Origin: Gluconacetobacter dulcium
GTDB lineage: Bacteria > Pseudomonadota > Alphaproteobacteria > Acetobacterales > Acetobacteraceae
DNA length: 64,000 bases
Direction of reading: 5' to 3'
NCBI RefSeq assembly: GCF_014174165.1
Contig: NZ_JABEQN010000018.1
Location: forward strand, 33,479 to 97,478
Shown: one piece after another, positions 51,114 through 60,464 of the stretch
How positions within the stretch are numbered: position 1 is the first letter of the stretch
Layout of the letters: every line of letters starts with the position of its first letter
Position numbers and translations under genes: made by a program
Notes under the pieces: model-generated
What the model saw: the letters and a program-made list of their open reading frames with translations, nothing else
Told to the model about the DNA's origin: nothing
Database searches by the model: none

Positions 51114-52403
51114 ATGAGCCCGACACCCGCATCGTCCCGAAGGAACATCGTTGGTGCCGCCGTCGGAAACGCGTTTGAATTGTTTGACTTTACGGCCTAT
51201 GCCACGTTCGCGACCATTATTTCGCACACCTTCTTCCCCGCCGGGCACAGCGATACCGCGCTGCTGCTGACGCTTGCCACCTTTGGCATCGGCTTTTTTG
51301 TCCGCCCGCTCGGGGCATTTATCATTGGCGCCTACGCGGACCGGCACGGTCGCCGTGCGGCTATGACACTGACTGTCTGGGTCATGGCGGCGGGCAGTGC
51401 GATCATCGCCTTCCTGCCCGGTTATGCCACGATCGGCATTGTCGCGCCATTCGCCCTTGTCGTCGCGCGGCTGTTGCAGGGATTCGCTGCAGGCGGGGAA
51501 CTCGGCGCGGCGACGTCCATCCTTGTGGAAAACGCCCCGGAAGAGCGGATGGGCCTTGCCGGAAGCTGGCAGACTACGGGGCAACATATAGGCGCGTTGA
51601 TTTCCGGACTTCTGGGGTTGGTTCTTTTTCTATGTTTCGATGAGCATACGATTCGCGCGTGGGCGTGGCGGTTGCCGTTCGTCTTTGGAATGCTGATCGC
51701 TCCGGTCGGGATCTATCTCAGGAAAACACTGGAAGAGGCCGTTCCGTCCGATGACGAACGCTTGTCTTTTGCCGATTTCCTGCGGCGGTTTCACGGCCAT
51801 GCGGTCAGGCGCCTGCCCATCGGAATCGTCTATGAGGCTGGAAGCACCATCCAGCAATATTTCTTTCAGTTCGTCGTTACATATGCGGTCCATACGTTGC
51901 ATATGCCAATTCGCAAGGCATTGCTGATCAATATCAGCAATGGCGTCGTCGGGTTTGCGGGTTCGCTCGCCGGTGGTCTGCTGGCCGACAGGTATGGTGC
52001 GCGCCGGGTGATCGTCATTTCCAGACTGATCAATGCGGCGATTTATTTTCCCGTCTTCTGGCTCATGCTTCAGGCGCCCTCTCTGGGCAGTCTCACCCTT
52101 GCGTGTGCCATTCTCATGATCGGCAATGCCGTATCAGGCGGTGCGGGCATGGCGTTCCTGGCTTCGCTATTTCCGAAGGAGCAGCGGGCCTTCGGCATCG
52201 GTCTGTCCTACTCGATCGGTGTCACCCTGTTCGGGTCCACCGCGCAACTGGTCTTTGCGTGGATCATCGGCCTGACGGGCAGCCGACTGTCATGGATCGG
52301 ATATGTGATAGCCGTCTGCGTCCTGTCCGCCATGATCCTCGTATCCGCACAGCGGACTGCGAACATGCATGTTGCAAGCAAGAAGAAAGAAAGAGCAGTA
52401 TGA
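51114..52403 (+). CDS. MHS-family MFS transporter
   Basis: 429 residues, 12 helices. The metabolite:H+ symporter (MHS; ProP/ShiA/KgtP) pattern is seen: NIVGAAVGNAFELFDFTAYATFATII, GFFVRPLGAFIIGAYADRHGRR (motif A) and RLLQGFAAGGELGAATSILVENAPEE. It should carry a small anionic or zwitterionic metabolite across the inner membrane with protons. ATG at 51114 has GAAGG eight bases upstream. Its stop overlaps the next gene start (ATGA), so receptor, transporter and transferase form one operon. Confidence 0.88.
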   Translation: MSPTPASSRRNIVGAAVGNAFELFDFTAYATFATIISHTFFPAGHSDTALLLTLATFGIGFFVRPLGAFIIGAYADRHGRRAAMTLTVWVMAAGSAIIAFLPGYATIGIVAPFALVVARLLQGFAAGGELGAATSILVENAPEERMGLAGSWQTTGQHIGALISGLLGLVLFLCFDEHTIRAWAWRLPFVFGMLIAPVGIYLRKTLEEAVPSDDERLSFADFLRRFHGHAVRRLPIGIVYEAGSTIQQYFFQFVVTYAVHTLHMPIRKALLINISNGVVGFAGSLAGGLLADRYGARRVIVISRLINAAIYFPVFWLMLQAPSLGSLTLACAILMIGNAVSGGAGMAFLASLFPKEQRAFGIGLSYSIGVTLFGSTAQLVFAWIIGLTGSRLSWIGYVIAVCVLSAMILVSAQRTANMHVASKKKERAV

Positions 52404-54172
52404 CGTCTTTCCTGACACGCCCTGAACTCTCTGGCACCTTTGGTGCCGTTGCCAGCACGCACTGGCTCGCCAGCAGCGTCGGGCAGGCTGTGCTGGAACG
52501 AGGGGGGAATGCATTCGACGCTGCCGTCGCCGCCGGATTTGCCTTGTGGGTCGCGGAACCGCATCTGAACGGGCCGGCCGGAGATGCTCCTATCATCGTC
52601 AGTCATGCCGAAACCGGCCGGCAGCATGTGATCTGCGGGCAGGGCGTTGCTCCTGCTGGCGCGACCATCGACGCCTATCATGCTCTTGGTCTGGACGAGA
52701 TTCCGGGAACCGGGCATCTGGCCGCCGTCGTTCCCGGCGCCTTCGATGCCTGGTGCCTGATGTTGCGTGAGTTCGGCTCCTGGGATTTCGTGGACGTTAT
52801 TGAATATGCGATCTTCTACGCCGTGCGGGGGGTGCCCGTCATGCCGCAGATGGTTGCGACCATCGCCAGCGTGGAGAGTCTTTTTCGGGAACACTGGCCT
52901 GAGAATGCGAAGACGTTCATGCCTGACGGCGATGTTCCGGCCGTGGGTTCGCTTCTATGCCGTCCGGTGCTGGCGGAGACTTTCGAACGTCTGAAGAGTG
53001 CCGCAACCGGCGCGACGCGTGAGGATCGCATCGATGCCGTCCGGCATGCCTGGTATAATGGCTTCGTCGCGGAGGCTATCGACCGTTTCTGCCGGATTCC
53101 GATGATGGACAGCAGCGGAACGGCGCATGTGGGGTTTCTGACCTCGGCGGACCTCGCCTCGTGGCGGGCTACTGTTGAGGAACCGGTTTCATTGCGAGAT
53201 GGTCGGTATACCGTTCTGAAATGCGGTGCATGGAGCCAGGGGCCGGTGTTTCTTCAGCAGCTTGCGCTGATGCAGGGCTTCGATGTCACGGGCATGGATC
53301 CTTGTGGCGCCGATTTTCTCCACACCGTTACCGAATGCGCCAAACTGGCCTATGCCGACCGCGAGGCCTTTTATGGCGACAGTCCCGATGTCCCGCTCGT
53401 AACGCTGCTTTCCGATGGCTACAATACTGTGAGACGGGGGCTGATCGGAGATCGGGCTTCGCTCGAACTGCGTCCGGGACACCCGGAAGGCAGGACGCCG
53501 GAGTTCGGATTCTGGCCTGTTACGCAGTTGGATGGTGGCAATGCAAGCGGTGTCGGTGAGCCGACCGTCTCCAATATGGGGGTCGCGAAGGGGGATACCT
53601 GTCATATCGATGTCGTGGATGCCCAGGGCAACATGGTGAGTGCCACGCCGTCGGGCGGGTGGCTCCAGTCCGCGCCCGTGATCCCGGAACTCGGTTTTGG
53701 CCTTGGCTCTCGTGCCCAGATGTTTTCGCTACGGTTGGGACATTCAAATGTCCTCATGCCGGGTAAACGCCCCCGGACCACCCTGACCCCCAGCTTCGTG
53801 CTCAAGGATGGAAAACCATGGATGGCTTTTGGCACGCCGGGTGGCGACCAGCAGGATCAGTGGTCGTTCATCTTTTACATGCGCATGACCCGTTTCGGCA
53901 TGAACATTCAGGAGGCGATCGATGCCCCGAGCTTTCATAGCGAGCACTGGCCCGGCAGTTTCTGGCCGCATGTCGCGCATCCCGGACGGCTTGTTGTCGA
54001 AGGTCGCTTCGGTGCGAATGTCGTGGACGATCTTCGGGGCCGTGGACATGATGTCGTGGTCGGTGGCGACTGGAGCGAAGGTCGACTCTCCGCGGTTCGT
54101 CGTGAGGCGGATGGCAGGCTTTACGCAGGGGCCAATCCGCGCGGTATGCAGGGCTATGCGGTTGCCCGTTGA
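52400..54172 (+). CDS. Gamma-glutamyltransferase family N-terminal nucleophile hydrolase
   Basis: 590 residues of the GGT family, which self-cleaves before a threonine. The expected processing site is Thr400 in GVAKGDT-CHIDVVDAQGNMVSATPSGG. N-terminal GTFGAVASTHWLASSVGQAVLERGGNAFDAAVAAGF and the late GTPGGDQQDQW block also match. No signal peptide is seen, so it acts in the cytosol after import by the adjacent MHS transporter. It could hydrolyse a gamma-glutamyl or related amide bond; YwrD- or acylase-like members have other substrates. The expected GSxxPxMxP oxyanion loop is only partly conserved. Converges with the LysR gene, the coding ends overlapping by 19 bases. Confidence 0.82.
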   Translation: MTSFLTRPELSGTFGAVASTHWLASSVGQAVLERGGNAFDAAVAAGFALWVAEPHLNGPAGDAPIIVSHAETGRQHVICGQGVAPAGATIDAYHALGLDEIPGTGHLAAVVPGAFDAWCLMLREFGSWDFVDVIEYAIFYAVRGVPVMPQMVATIASVESLFREHWPENAKTFMPDGDVPAVGSLLCRPVLAETFERLKSAATGATREDRIDAVRHAWYNGFVAEAIDRFCRIPMMDSSGTAHVGFLTSADLASWRATVEEPVSLRDGRYTVLKCGAWSQGPVFLQQLALMQGFDVTGMDPCGADFLHTVTECAKLAYADREAFYGDSPDVPLVTLLSDGYNTVRRGLIGDRASLELRPGHPEGRTPEFGFWPVTQLDGGNASGVGEPTVSNMGVAKGDTCHIDVVDAQGNMVSATPSGGWLQSAPVIPELGFGLGSRAQMFSLRLGHSNVLMPGKRPRTTLTPSFVLKDGKPWMAFGTPGGDQQDQWSFIFYMRMTRFGMNIQEAIDAPSFHSEHWPGSFWPHVAHPGRLVVEGRFGANVVDDLRGRGHDVVVGGDWSEGRLSAVRREADGRLYAGANPRGMQGYAVAR

Positions 54173-55077
54173 GGTGTCGCAAGCGCCGCAGGGATCTCGC
54201 CTCCTTGCGGCGCGACGCGTGAGACGTTTTCCATCAATGTGCGCATCAGGGCTCTGACCGCCCGTGTCGAGCGTCCCGGCACCAGAAGAAATTCCAGTTC
54301 TGGCAGCGGAGGCAGTTCGGAGGCTTCCACGGGGACGATGCTGTCGTCGATCAGCAGCGCGGACTGCATGAAGACCCCGTAGCCAGCCCGGACGCCCGCG
54401 ATCAGCGCGCTCAGATGGTCACTGACGAATGAGAGTTGCCACGCGAGACCTGCCTGGTTCAGGGCCTCGATCGTCCGGCGGCGATTCAGGCTCTCTTTTT
54501 CATATGCCACCAGCGGTACGGGCATGCCCGCTTGCAGGTCGAACCCTCTGGCGCCGAGCCAGCGCAGCCGTTCGCGCCACAATACGCATTCGCCTTCGAA
54601 TACTTCGCTCGACGGCAGGAAGCGTTTTGTGCAGGCGACATCCAGTTCCCCCGACTGCAGGCGGTTGTTGAGTTCCGAACTCAGCCCGACGACCAGGGAG
54701 ACGTGCACGCTCGGGTACATGGTGCGGAATTCGCGTAGGACTTCGGGCAGGTGGGACAGGACAAGATCGTCCGAGACGCCGAAACGGATATGGCCCGAGA
54801 GGAAATCGGGTTCGAATTCGTCGAACGCGGCCTCGCATGCCGCAAGAATCTGCTTGGCATGCGGAACGAGCATCTGCCCGTCCTCCGTCAGCCGCGTGTC
54901 CTTTGTGTTGCGCTCCAGCAGGGAGCGGCCGAGTATCTTTTCCAATCTGTTGATATGCTGACTGATCGTCGACTGGCTGACCCCGCGCATATGCGCTGCC
55001 GTAGTGAAGTGAAGCGTGTCCGCTACGGCCAGAAAAGACCGGAGCAACTGAGGATCGAGGTCGTGGTCGCGGGACAT
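54154..55077 (-). CDS. LysR-family transcriptional regulator
   Basis: 307 residues. N-terminal winged helix: LLRSFLAVADTLHFTTAAHM with RGVSQSTISQHINRLEKILG; C-terminal periplasmic-binding-like effector domain (HIRFGVSDDLVLSHLPEVL). ATG at 55077 (MSRDHDLDP) is preferred over 55137 because the conserved helix begins soon after it. It is convergent with the GGT gene and probably regulates the receptor/transporter/GGT operon, although its usual divergent position is not used here. Confidence 0.88.
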   Translation of the reverse strand: MSRDHDLDPQLLRSFLAVADTLHFTTAAHMRGVSQSTISQHINRLEKILGRSLLERNTKDTRLTEDGQMLVPHAKQILAACEAAFDEFEPDFLSGHIRFGVSDDLVLSHLPEVLREFRTMYPSVHVSLVVGLSSELNNRLQSGELDVACTKRFLPSSEVFEGECVLWRERLRWLGARGFDLQAGMPVPLVAYEKESLNRRRTIEALNQAGLAWQLSFVSDHLSALIAGVRAGYGVFMQSALLIDDSIVPVEASELPPLPELEFLLVPGRSTRAVRALMRTLMENVSRVAPQGGEIPAALATPQRATA

Positions 55078-55219
55078 GCGCAGTCGTCTTTCAGCGTATC
55101 CGGTGTATCGGTCGTCAGGGGGCAGTTCCCGTAGCACATTCGCCCCTGGACTTCATATTGCTGATCCGTCTGCGGAGCAGCCAGTATCGAGGAAGCGTCT
55201 GACACGTCGTGGCGGTGTT

Positions 55220-55972
55220 TTATTCGAGACCCTCATCCTCGCTGGTTTCGACCATTCGTACGCCGTCGATTTCGCTTAACCTCTCGACGAGATGCGTTAT
55301 CGGGCGCTTGCCCCTCACGCGCATGAACAGGGTTACGGTTGGGGAGTGGAAAATGGGTACGACGGGGCTGCCGTCGCGCGTGAGTGGCTCTTCGTCGTTA
55401 GAAAGGTGACTGCTTACCCGCACCTGTTCGATCGTGAAGCGGCACTGGGTGCAACGCAGCAAAATCGTACGCAGGAGGCCGCGTCCATCTTCGTAGACCA
55501 GGCGCAGGATCGTGTCGTTCTTTCGGTTGATCCGGAGGCGGCTGATGATCTTCGGGAAGCCGAACATGATGACGAAATGGCCGATGGTGGTGGCGATTGC
55601 GAGGAGTGGCATGCCCGCGCCGCAGGCCATGCCTAGCGCGGCTGTGAGCCACACCGACGCCGCCGTGGTGAGGCCGCGCACGACATCGCGGCGCATGAAG
55701 ATGACGCCGCCGCCGATGAAGCCGATGCCGGAGACGATCTGGGCCGCGATGCGCGACGGGTCGACGACGACGGCCTGCGGGCGCAGCACGTCGTCGAAGC
55801 CGTATTTGGACACCAGCATGAACAGCGCGGCGGCGACGCCGACCAGCGTGTAGGTGCGCACGCCGGCACTTTTCTGCCGGATTTCGCGCTCGATGCCGAT
55901 CAGGGCCGACAGGATGAAGGCGAGGGCCAGTTCGCCGAGCTGGAGCCAGCCCTGGCCGTAGAGTGCATTCAT
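55220..55972 (-). CDS. MgtC/SapB family membrane protein
   Basis: 250 residues. Four or five N-terminal helices carry the MgtC signature: ILSALIGIEREIRQKSAGVRTYTLVGVAAALF, IVSGIGFIGGGVIF and GLTTAASVWLTAALGMACG. The C-terminal ~100 residues form a soluble ACT-like domain (ITHLVERLSEIDGVRMVE). MgtC proteins help cells at low Mg2+ or acid pH, partly by modulating ATP synthase. ATG at 55972 has GGGAGGG just upstream. Convergent neighbours: none; it is divergent from the dihydroorotase gene. Confidence 0.9.
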   Translation of the reverse strand: MNALYGQGWLQLGELALAFILSALIGIEREIRQKSAGVRTYTLVGVAAALFMLVSKYGFDDVLRPQAVVVDPSRIAAQIVSGIGFIGGGVIFMRRDVVRGLTTAASVWLTAALGMACGAGMPLLAIATTIGHFVIMFGFPKIISRLRINRKNDTILRLVYEDGRGLLRTILLRCTQCRFTIEQVRVSSHLSNDEEPLTRDGSPVVPIFHSPTVTLFMRVRGKRPITHLVERLSEIDGVRMVETSEDEGLE

Positions 55973-56151
55973 GGGACCCTCCCTGCCTGCATTGCCGCTG
56001 GTGAGAACGCGGAGGATGGGCATGAAATTCCCCGGCGAGGCGATTTCGGGGAAATCCCGTGTCTGGTGCGGGGCGGGAGATCGTCGTGCGGTCTTGCCGG
56101 GGCAGGATGATGGGAGTACCTCGCGGGGAGGCGACTGGCTGCGAGGGACCG

Positions 56152-57471
56152 ATGCATTACGATCTGATCATCCGCAATGGGATTTGCGTGCTGCCCTGGG
56201 GCGAGGCGCGGACCGATATCGGCGTGCGTGCGGGGCGGATCGCCAGCCTGTCGGTCAGCATGGCGGACGAGGCGGACGAGGTGATCGACGCCGCGGGGCT
56301 GCATGTGCTGCCGGGGCTGATCGACCCGCATGTGCATCTGCGCGATCCGGGCAATGCGGCGGTGGAGAGCATTCCGACCGGCACGCGGGCGGCGGCGCTG
56401 GGGGGCGTGACCACTGTGTTCGACATGCCCAATACCGCGCCCTCGATCATCGACGGGGATATGCTGCGCTGGAAGCAGGAATATGCTTCGCGCGAAAGCT
56501 GGGTCGATTTTGCGATGTATGTCGGCGCCACGCGCGGGAACACGCCGCGTCTGGGCGAGTATGAACAGTTTGACGGTGTGTGCGCGGTCAAGGTCTTCGC
56601 CGGGTCTTCGACCGGCGACCTGATGATCGAGGATGACGAGGGCATTCGCCAGGTGCTGGAGCACGGGCATCGGCGTGTGGCCTTTCATTCCGAGGATGAA
56701 TATCGCCTTCAGGCGCGCAGGAAACTGCTGACCGAGGGGATGTCTTACGAGAGCCATCCGTTCTGGCGCGACGAGGAATGCGCCTTTCTGGGTACGCGGC
56801 GCATCGTGGGGCTGGCGCGGCGCGCGCGGCGGCCGGTGCATATCCTGCACACTTCGACCGCGGAGGAACTGGACTGGCTGGCGGAGCATCGGGATATCGC
56901 CACCGTCGAGGTGCTGGTGAACCATCTGACCCAGGTGGCGCCGGACTGTTACGAGACGCTGGGGGCGCTGGCGGTGATGAATCCGCCGATCCGCGACCGG
57001 CGGCATTACGAAGCCTCGTGGGAAGCGGTGCGGAGCGGCATGGTGGACACGATCGGCTCGGACCACGCGCCGCATTCCCTGGAAGCGAAGGCGAAGCCCT
57101 GGCCCGCCACCCCGGCCGGGCTGACGGGTGTGCAGACCCTGGTGCCGGTGATGCTGGACCATGTGAATGCCGGCCGGCTGTCGCTGGGCCGGATGGTGGA
57201 CCTGATGGCGGCCGGGCCGGCGCGGGTTTACGGCCTGCAGGCCAAGGGGCGGATCGCCATGGGGTATGATGCCGATTTCACGCTGGTCGATATGGCGGCG
57301 AAGCGGCGGATCGCCAATGACTGGATCGCCACCCCGGCCGGCTGGACGCCGTTCGACGGCATGGCGGTGACGGGCTGGCCGATGGCGACGATCGTGCGCG
57401 GGCAGGCGGTGATGCGCGAGGATACGATCCTGGGCGCGCCTGTGGGCCGGCTGGCGTGCTTTGCGCCCTGA
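56152..57471 (+). CDS. pyrC: Dihydroorotase-type amidohydrolase
   Basis: 439 residues, class I dihydroorotase/cyclic amidohydrolase fold. Metal ligands: HVHLRDPG near residue 60, the lysine that is carboxylated in CAVKVFAGSSTGD, HILHTSTAEE and the aspartate of GSDHAPHS. It closes carbamoyl-aspartate to dihydroorotate in pyrimidine synthesis. Allantoinase or hydantoinase are alternatives with similar motifs. ATG at 56152 follows GAGGG at proper distance. No pyrB neighbour. Confidence 0.85.
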   Translation: MHYDLIIRNGICVLPWGEARTDIGVRAGRIASLSVSMADEADEVIDAAGLHVLPGLIDPHVHLRDPGNAAVESIPTGTRAAALGGVTTVFDMPNTAPSIIDGDMLRWKQEYASRESWVDFAMYVGATRGNTPRLGEYEQFDGVCAVKVFAGSSTGDLMIEDDEGIRQVLEHGHRRVAFHSEDEYRLQARRKLLTEGMSYESHPFWRDEECAFLGTRRIVGLARRARRPVHILHTSTAEELDWLAEHRDIATVEVLVNHLTQVAPDCYETLGALAVMNPPIRDRRHYEASWEAVRSGMVDTIGSDHAPHSLEAKAKPWPATPAGLTGVQTLVPVMLDHVNAGRLSLGRMVDLMAAGPARVYGLQAKGRIAMGYDADFTLVDMAAKRRIANDWIATPAGWTPFDGMAVTGWPMATIVRGQAVMREDTILGAPVGRLACFAP

Positions 57472-57554
57472 TTTTGACATCTTGTCGGCATAGGCGGCAC
57501 CGTCCGCGATTTCCGTCATCGTGACGGCGGGACCGTAGTCGAGAAGGATGTGTC

Positions 57555-57956
57555 TTGCGTGCTATGATATCGGCCCGGTTGTCGGGTTGTGCCGCTGCCC
57601 TGTGTCTGACCGTGGCCGTGGCGGGCGGCCCTTCCGTGGCGCGTGCGGCGGATGCCGCGTGGTCCGCGCCGGCCTGCGGGAAGGAGCCGGTGGCGCCTGC
57701 CGTCGATTCCAGTTCCGTGGCGAAATACAATGCCAGCGTGGATGCCGTGACGGCGTATGAAAAGGCCGCGCGGACCTATAACGCCTGCGTCAGTTCCGCC
57801 GCCGCGCGCGACGAGAGCGCGATCAGCGCCGAGGCCAAGGCGCGGATCGGGCAGGTCCATCAGACCAGCGTGGCCGTGCAGCAGCGGATCGCCGGGCATT
57901 TCGCGAAGCTGACGGCCGACCTGAAGGCCGGGGCCGCGCGCTTTTCGCACCCCTGA
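57555..57956 (+). CDS. Small secreted helical protein of unknown function
   Basis: 133 residues with a signal peptide (about 1-32, SVARA-AD). The mature part is alpha-helical and alanine-rich, with a single pair of cysteines (PACGKEP, YNACVSSA). No family recognised. TTG at 57555 is preferred over ATG 57564 because AAGGA lies eight bases upstream of it. It stands alone between the dihydroorotase gene and the yfgM-like gene. Confidence 0.6.
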   Translation: MRAMISARLSGCAAALCLTVAVAGGPSVARAADAAWSAPACGKEPVAPAVDSSSVAKYNASVDAVTAYEKAARTYNACVSSAAARDESAISAEAKARIGQVHQTSVAVQQRIAGHFAKLTADLKAGAARFSHP

Positions 57957-58098
57957 ACGAGCGCGCCGGCCGCGCGCCTGAACCGGGGCGGCCCGTTGCA
58001 CGCGGGTTTGTTGCCCGCGTGCGCCGGGACCGCTATGGTCCGCGCTTGGAATGACGGGCCATGGTCCGTTTGGGCTGGATGCGGAGAGCGGTTGAGAC

Positions 58099-58788
58099 GT
58101 GGCTGACGACATCTTCAGGGAAGTCGACGACGACATGCGCATGGAGCGTCTGCGGCTGATGGCCCGGCGCTATGTCGGCGCGGCAGTGGCCGTGGCGGTG
58201 GTGGCTGCCGCCGGTGTGGGGGGCTGGCAGTACCATGCCTGGCGTGGCCGGCAGGATGCCCAGGCATGGGGTGCGACCTATTTCGCGGCGCTGCATCTGG
58301 CCGATACCAGCCATATCGCCCCTGGTGAGACCAGTGCGCTGACGCCCCAGCAGAAGGATGCGATGGCGCGTCTGGCGACGCTGGATAACGTGCCTTCCGG
58401 ATTGCGCACGCTGTCGCGGCTGGAACGCGCGGCGCTGCTGGCCTCCAGCGGCGATACCAAGGGCGCGCTGGCGCTGTGGACGCAGGTGTCCGACGATCAG
58501 GCGGCCGACCCGTTGCTGCGCGGGCTGGCGAGCCTGCTGTGGGTGCAGCACCAGATCGACGACGGGGACCCGGCGGTGCTGCGCTCGCGCCTCGCCACGC
58601 TGGACGGTGCGGGCAAGCCCTGGCGCGGACTGGCGCAGGAAAGCGAGGCGATGCTGGACCTGCGGCAGGGGCGTGTGGCCGATGCGCGGCGGAAGCTGAG
58701 CCAGATCACGACGCAGATCGACGTGCCGGAGGGCCTGCGCAGCCGGGCCGGCGGCATGCTCCAGACGCTGAATGCCGCGCCCTCCTAG
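58099..58788 (+). CDS. YfgM-like inner-membrane TPR protein
   Basis: 229 residues. N-terminal DDIFREVDDDMRMERLRLMARRY, one transmembrane helix (about 27-43), then a periplasmic TPR-like helical domain (GDTKGALALWTQVSDDQ; GRVADARRKLSQI). Members of this group (YfgM, DUF2133/2659) associate with the SecYEG translocon and periplasmic chaperones. GTG start. It precedes the BamB-like gene and der, the gene order found across proteobacteria, which supports the assignment. Confidence 0.8.
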   Translation: MADDIFREVDDDMRMERLRLMARRYVGAAVAVAVVAAAGVGGWQYHAWRGRQDAQAWGATYFAALHLADTSHIAPGETSALTPQQKDAMARLATLDNVPSGLRTLSRLERAALLASSGDTKGALALWTQVSDDQAADPLLRGLASLLWVQHQIDDGDPAVLRSRLATLDGAGKPWRGLAQESEAMLDLRQGRVADARRKLSQITTQIDVPEGLRSRAGGMLQTLNAAPS

Positions 58789-58817
58789 ACCGTATCCGGC
58801 CGGGGTGGGGCGCGGGG

Positions 58818-58952
58818 ATGCGTCTTCTCCGGTCGCTCTCTCTGCTGGCGGTCTCTCTACTGGCGGTGTCGCGCGGACAGTGTTTTCATGCCGTCGGGCG
58901 TACCGAGACCGAAATGGCCCCGTTTTCCTTTCGTAGCGCAGGATTTACATGA
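58818..58952 (+). CDS. Possible 44-residue leader-like peptide
   Basis: ATG 58818 to TGA 58950-58952: MRLLRSLSLLAVSLLAVSRGQ followed by a short polar tail. It has a signal-like hydrophobic start and its stop overlaps the BamB start (ATGA), the pattern of coupled translation. No homology known; it may be chance in the yfgM-bamB interval. Confidence 0.2.
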   Translation: MRLLRSLSLLAVSLLAVSRGQCFHAVGRTETEMAPFSFRSAGFT

Positions 58953-60319
58953 ACAAAGTTCTGACCCGCCGGCATGCGCTTCTTGGTGGCGCGATGGTGC
59001 CGGTCCTGGCCGGATGCAGCCTGTTCGATGATGACGACAAGCCACTGATGGCGGGCAAGCGCGTCGATGTTCTGACGACGGGTGCCGGCCTGATGGTCGA
59101 TCCTGAAGACAAGACGCCGATCGCGCTGCCTGCCCAGACCACGATCAGCGAATGGTTGCAGCCGGGGCGCGTGCCCTCGCATGACGGGGTGAACATGGCC
59201 TGGAGCGGCCAGATGCGGCGCGAGTGGTCGCACGGCATCGGGGCCGGGGTGTCGGAACCCGAACTGCTTTCGTACGCGGCGTTGGGCGATAGCGGGCGCG
59301 GCGTGTTGCCGGCGACGCCGGTCGTCTCGAACGGGCGGATCTTTGTCGCTGACGCGCAGGGGGTGATCCGGGCCTTCGAATGGCCGCGCATGCGCCAGAT
59401 CTGGCAGTTTACGCCCAAGCCGAAGAAGATGCGCTCCAGCAATCTCGGCGGCGGGATCAGCATTGTCGGCGACACGCTCTATATCGTCGATGGCGTAGGG
59501 CAGGTGCTGGCGGTCGAGGCCGCGACCGGCACGGTGAAATGGCGGGTCGATATCGACACGCCGGGTCGCTCGGCGCCGACGGTGGTGGATGGCCGGCTGT
59601 TTTTCGGCACGATCGACGAGCGCCTGATGGCGCTGGACGCGGCGACGGGGAAGGTGCTGTGGACCTATACCGCCACCGAGGCCGTGACCGTGATCTTCGG
59701 CCAGCCCGCGCCCGCCGTGGTGGGGGATGTGGTGGTGGCCGGGTTCGGCTCGGGCGATCTGGTCGCGCTGCGGGTGGCGAGTGGCGAGGTGGTGTGGAGC
59801 GACACGCTGGGCAGCACCAATGGCCAGGAATCGACGGTCGATTTCTCCTGCGTGCGCGGGATGCCGGTGATTGTGGACAACACGGTCTATGCCATCAGCG
59901 CCGGGTCGGTGATGGTGGCGGTCGATCTGCGGTCGGGCCGCCGGCTGTGGGAACGCACCGTGGCCGGGCAGGACACGATGCTGGTGATCGATAACTGGGT
60001 CTATGTCATTTCCCTGGACCAGCAGCTTGCCTGCCTCGATCGGGTGAACGGCCATGTGCGCTGGATCACCCAGTTGCGGCGCTATCGTCGGGTCGAGGCG
60101 CAGAAGGATGGCGTGACCTGGACCGGGCCGATCATGGCCGGGGGCAAGCTGGTGTGCATCAGCACCATACCCGAGACCGGTTATGCGACGGTCGACCCCG
60201 CGACCGGGGCGCTGCTGACGATCGGCAAGCTGCCGGGGGTTGCCACGGTGGCACCGATCGTGGTGGATGGCCGGCTGCTGATCGTGACCGATGACGGCAA
60301 GCTGAACGCCTATAGCTGA
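58949..60319 (+). CDS. bamB: BamB-like outer-membrane assembly lipoprotein
   Basis: 456 residues. Lipoprotein signal with lipobox LAGC (Cys23). The mature protein is an eight-bladed beta-propeller of PQQ-like repeats: LAVEAATGTVKWRVDIDTPG, LMALDAATGKVLWTYT, VALRVASGEVVWSDTLG, MVAVDLRSGRRLWERTVAG, LACLDRVNGHVRWITQL. This is BamB (YfgL), part of the BAM complex. No catalytic PQQ residues are expected. It sits between yfgM and der as in many proteobacteria. Confidence 0.88.
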   Translation: MNKVLTRRHALLGGAMVPVLAGCSLFDDDDKPLMAGKRVDVLTTGAGLMVDPEDKTPIALPAQTTISEWLQPGRVPSHDGVNMAWSGQMRREWSHGIGAGVSEPELLSYAALGDSGRGVLPATPVVSNGRIFVADAQGVIRAFEWPRMRQIWQFTPKPKKMRSSNLGGGISIVGDTLYIVDGVGQVLAVEAATGTVKWRVDIDTPGRSAPTVVDGRLFFGTIDERLMALDAATGKVLWTYTATEAVTVIFGQPAPAVVGDVVVAGFGSGDLVALRVASGEVVWSDTLGSTNGQESTVDFSCVRGMPVIVDNTVYAISAGSVMVAVDLRSGRRLWERTVAGQDTMLVIDNWVYVISLDQQLACLDRVNGHVRWITQLRRYRRVEAQKDGVTWTGPIMAGGKLVCISTIPETGYATVDPATGALLTIGKLPGVATVAPIVVDGRLLIVTDDGKLNAYS

Positions 60320-60464
60320 CGCTGTGGCCGACGCTGCAACGGAGTCTGATCGCCTTGGGTCGCTGCGATCCGAGGCGTGAATCGGGCTCTGAAACGATGT
60401 AAAGAGAGAGCGGGATGCGCCAGCATGGGCGAACGCATCGTTGCTCCAGGGACAGTTTCATATC

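Noticed and set aside
58949..60319. BamB-like gene as a PQQ enzyme
   Set aside because: It has a lipobox and PQQ-like propeller repeats only, and lies between yfgM and der, the usual bamB position.
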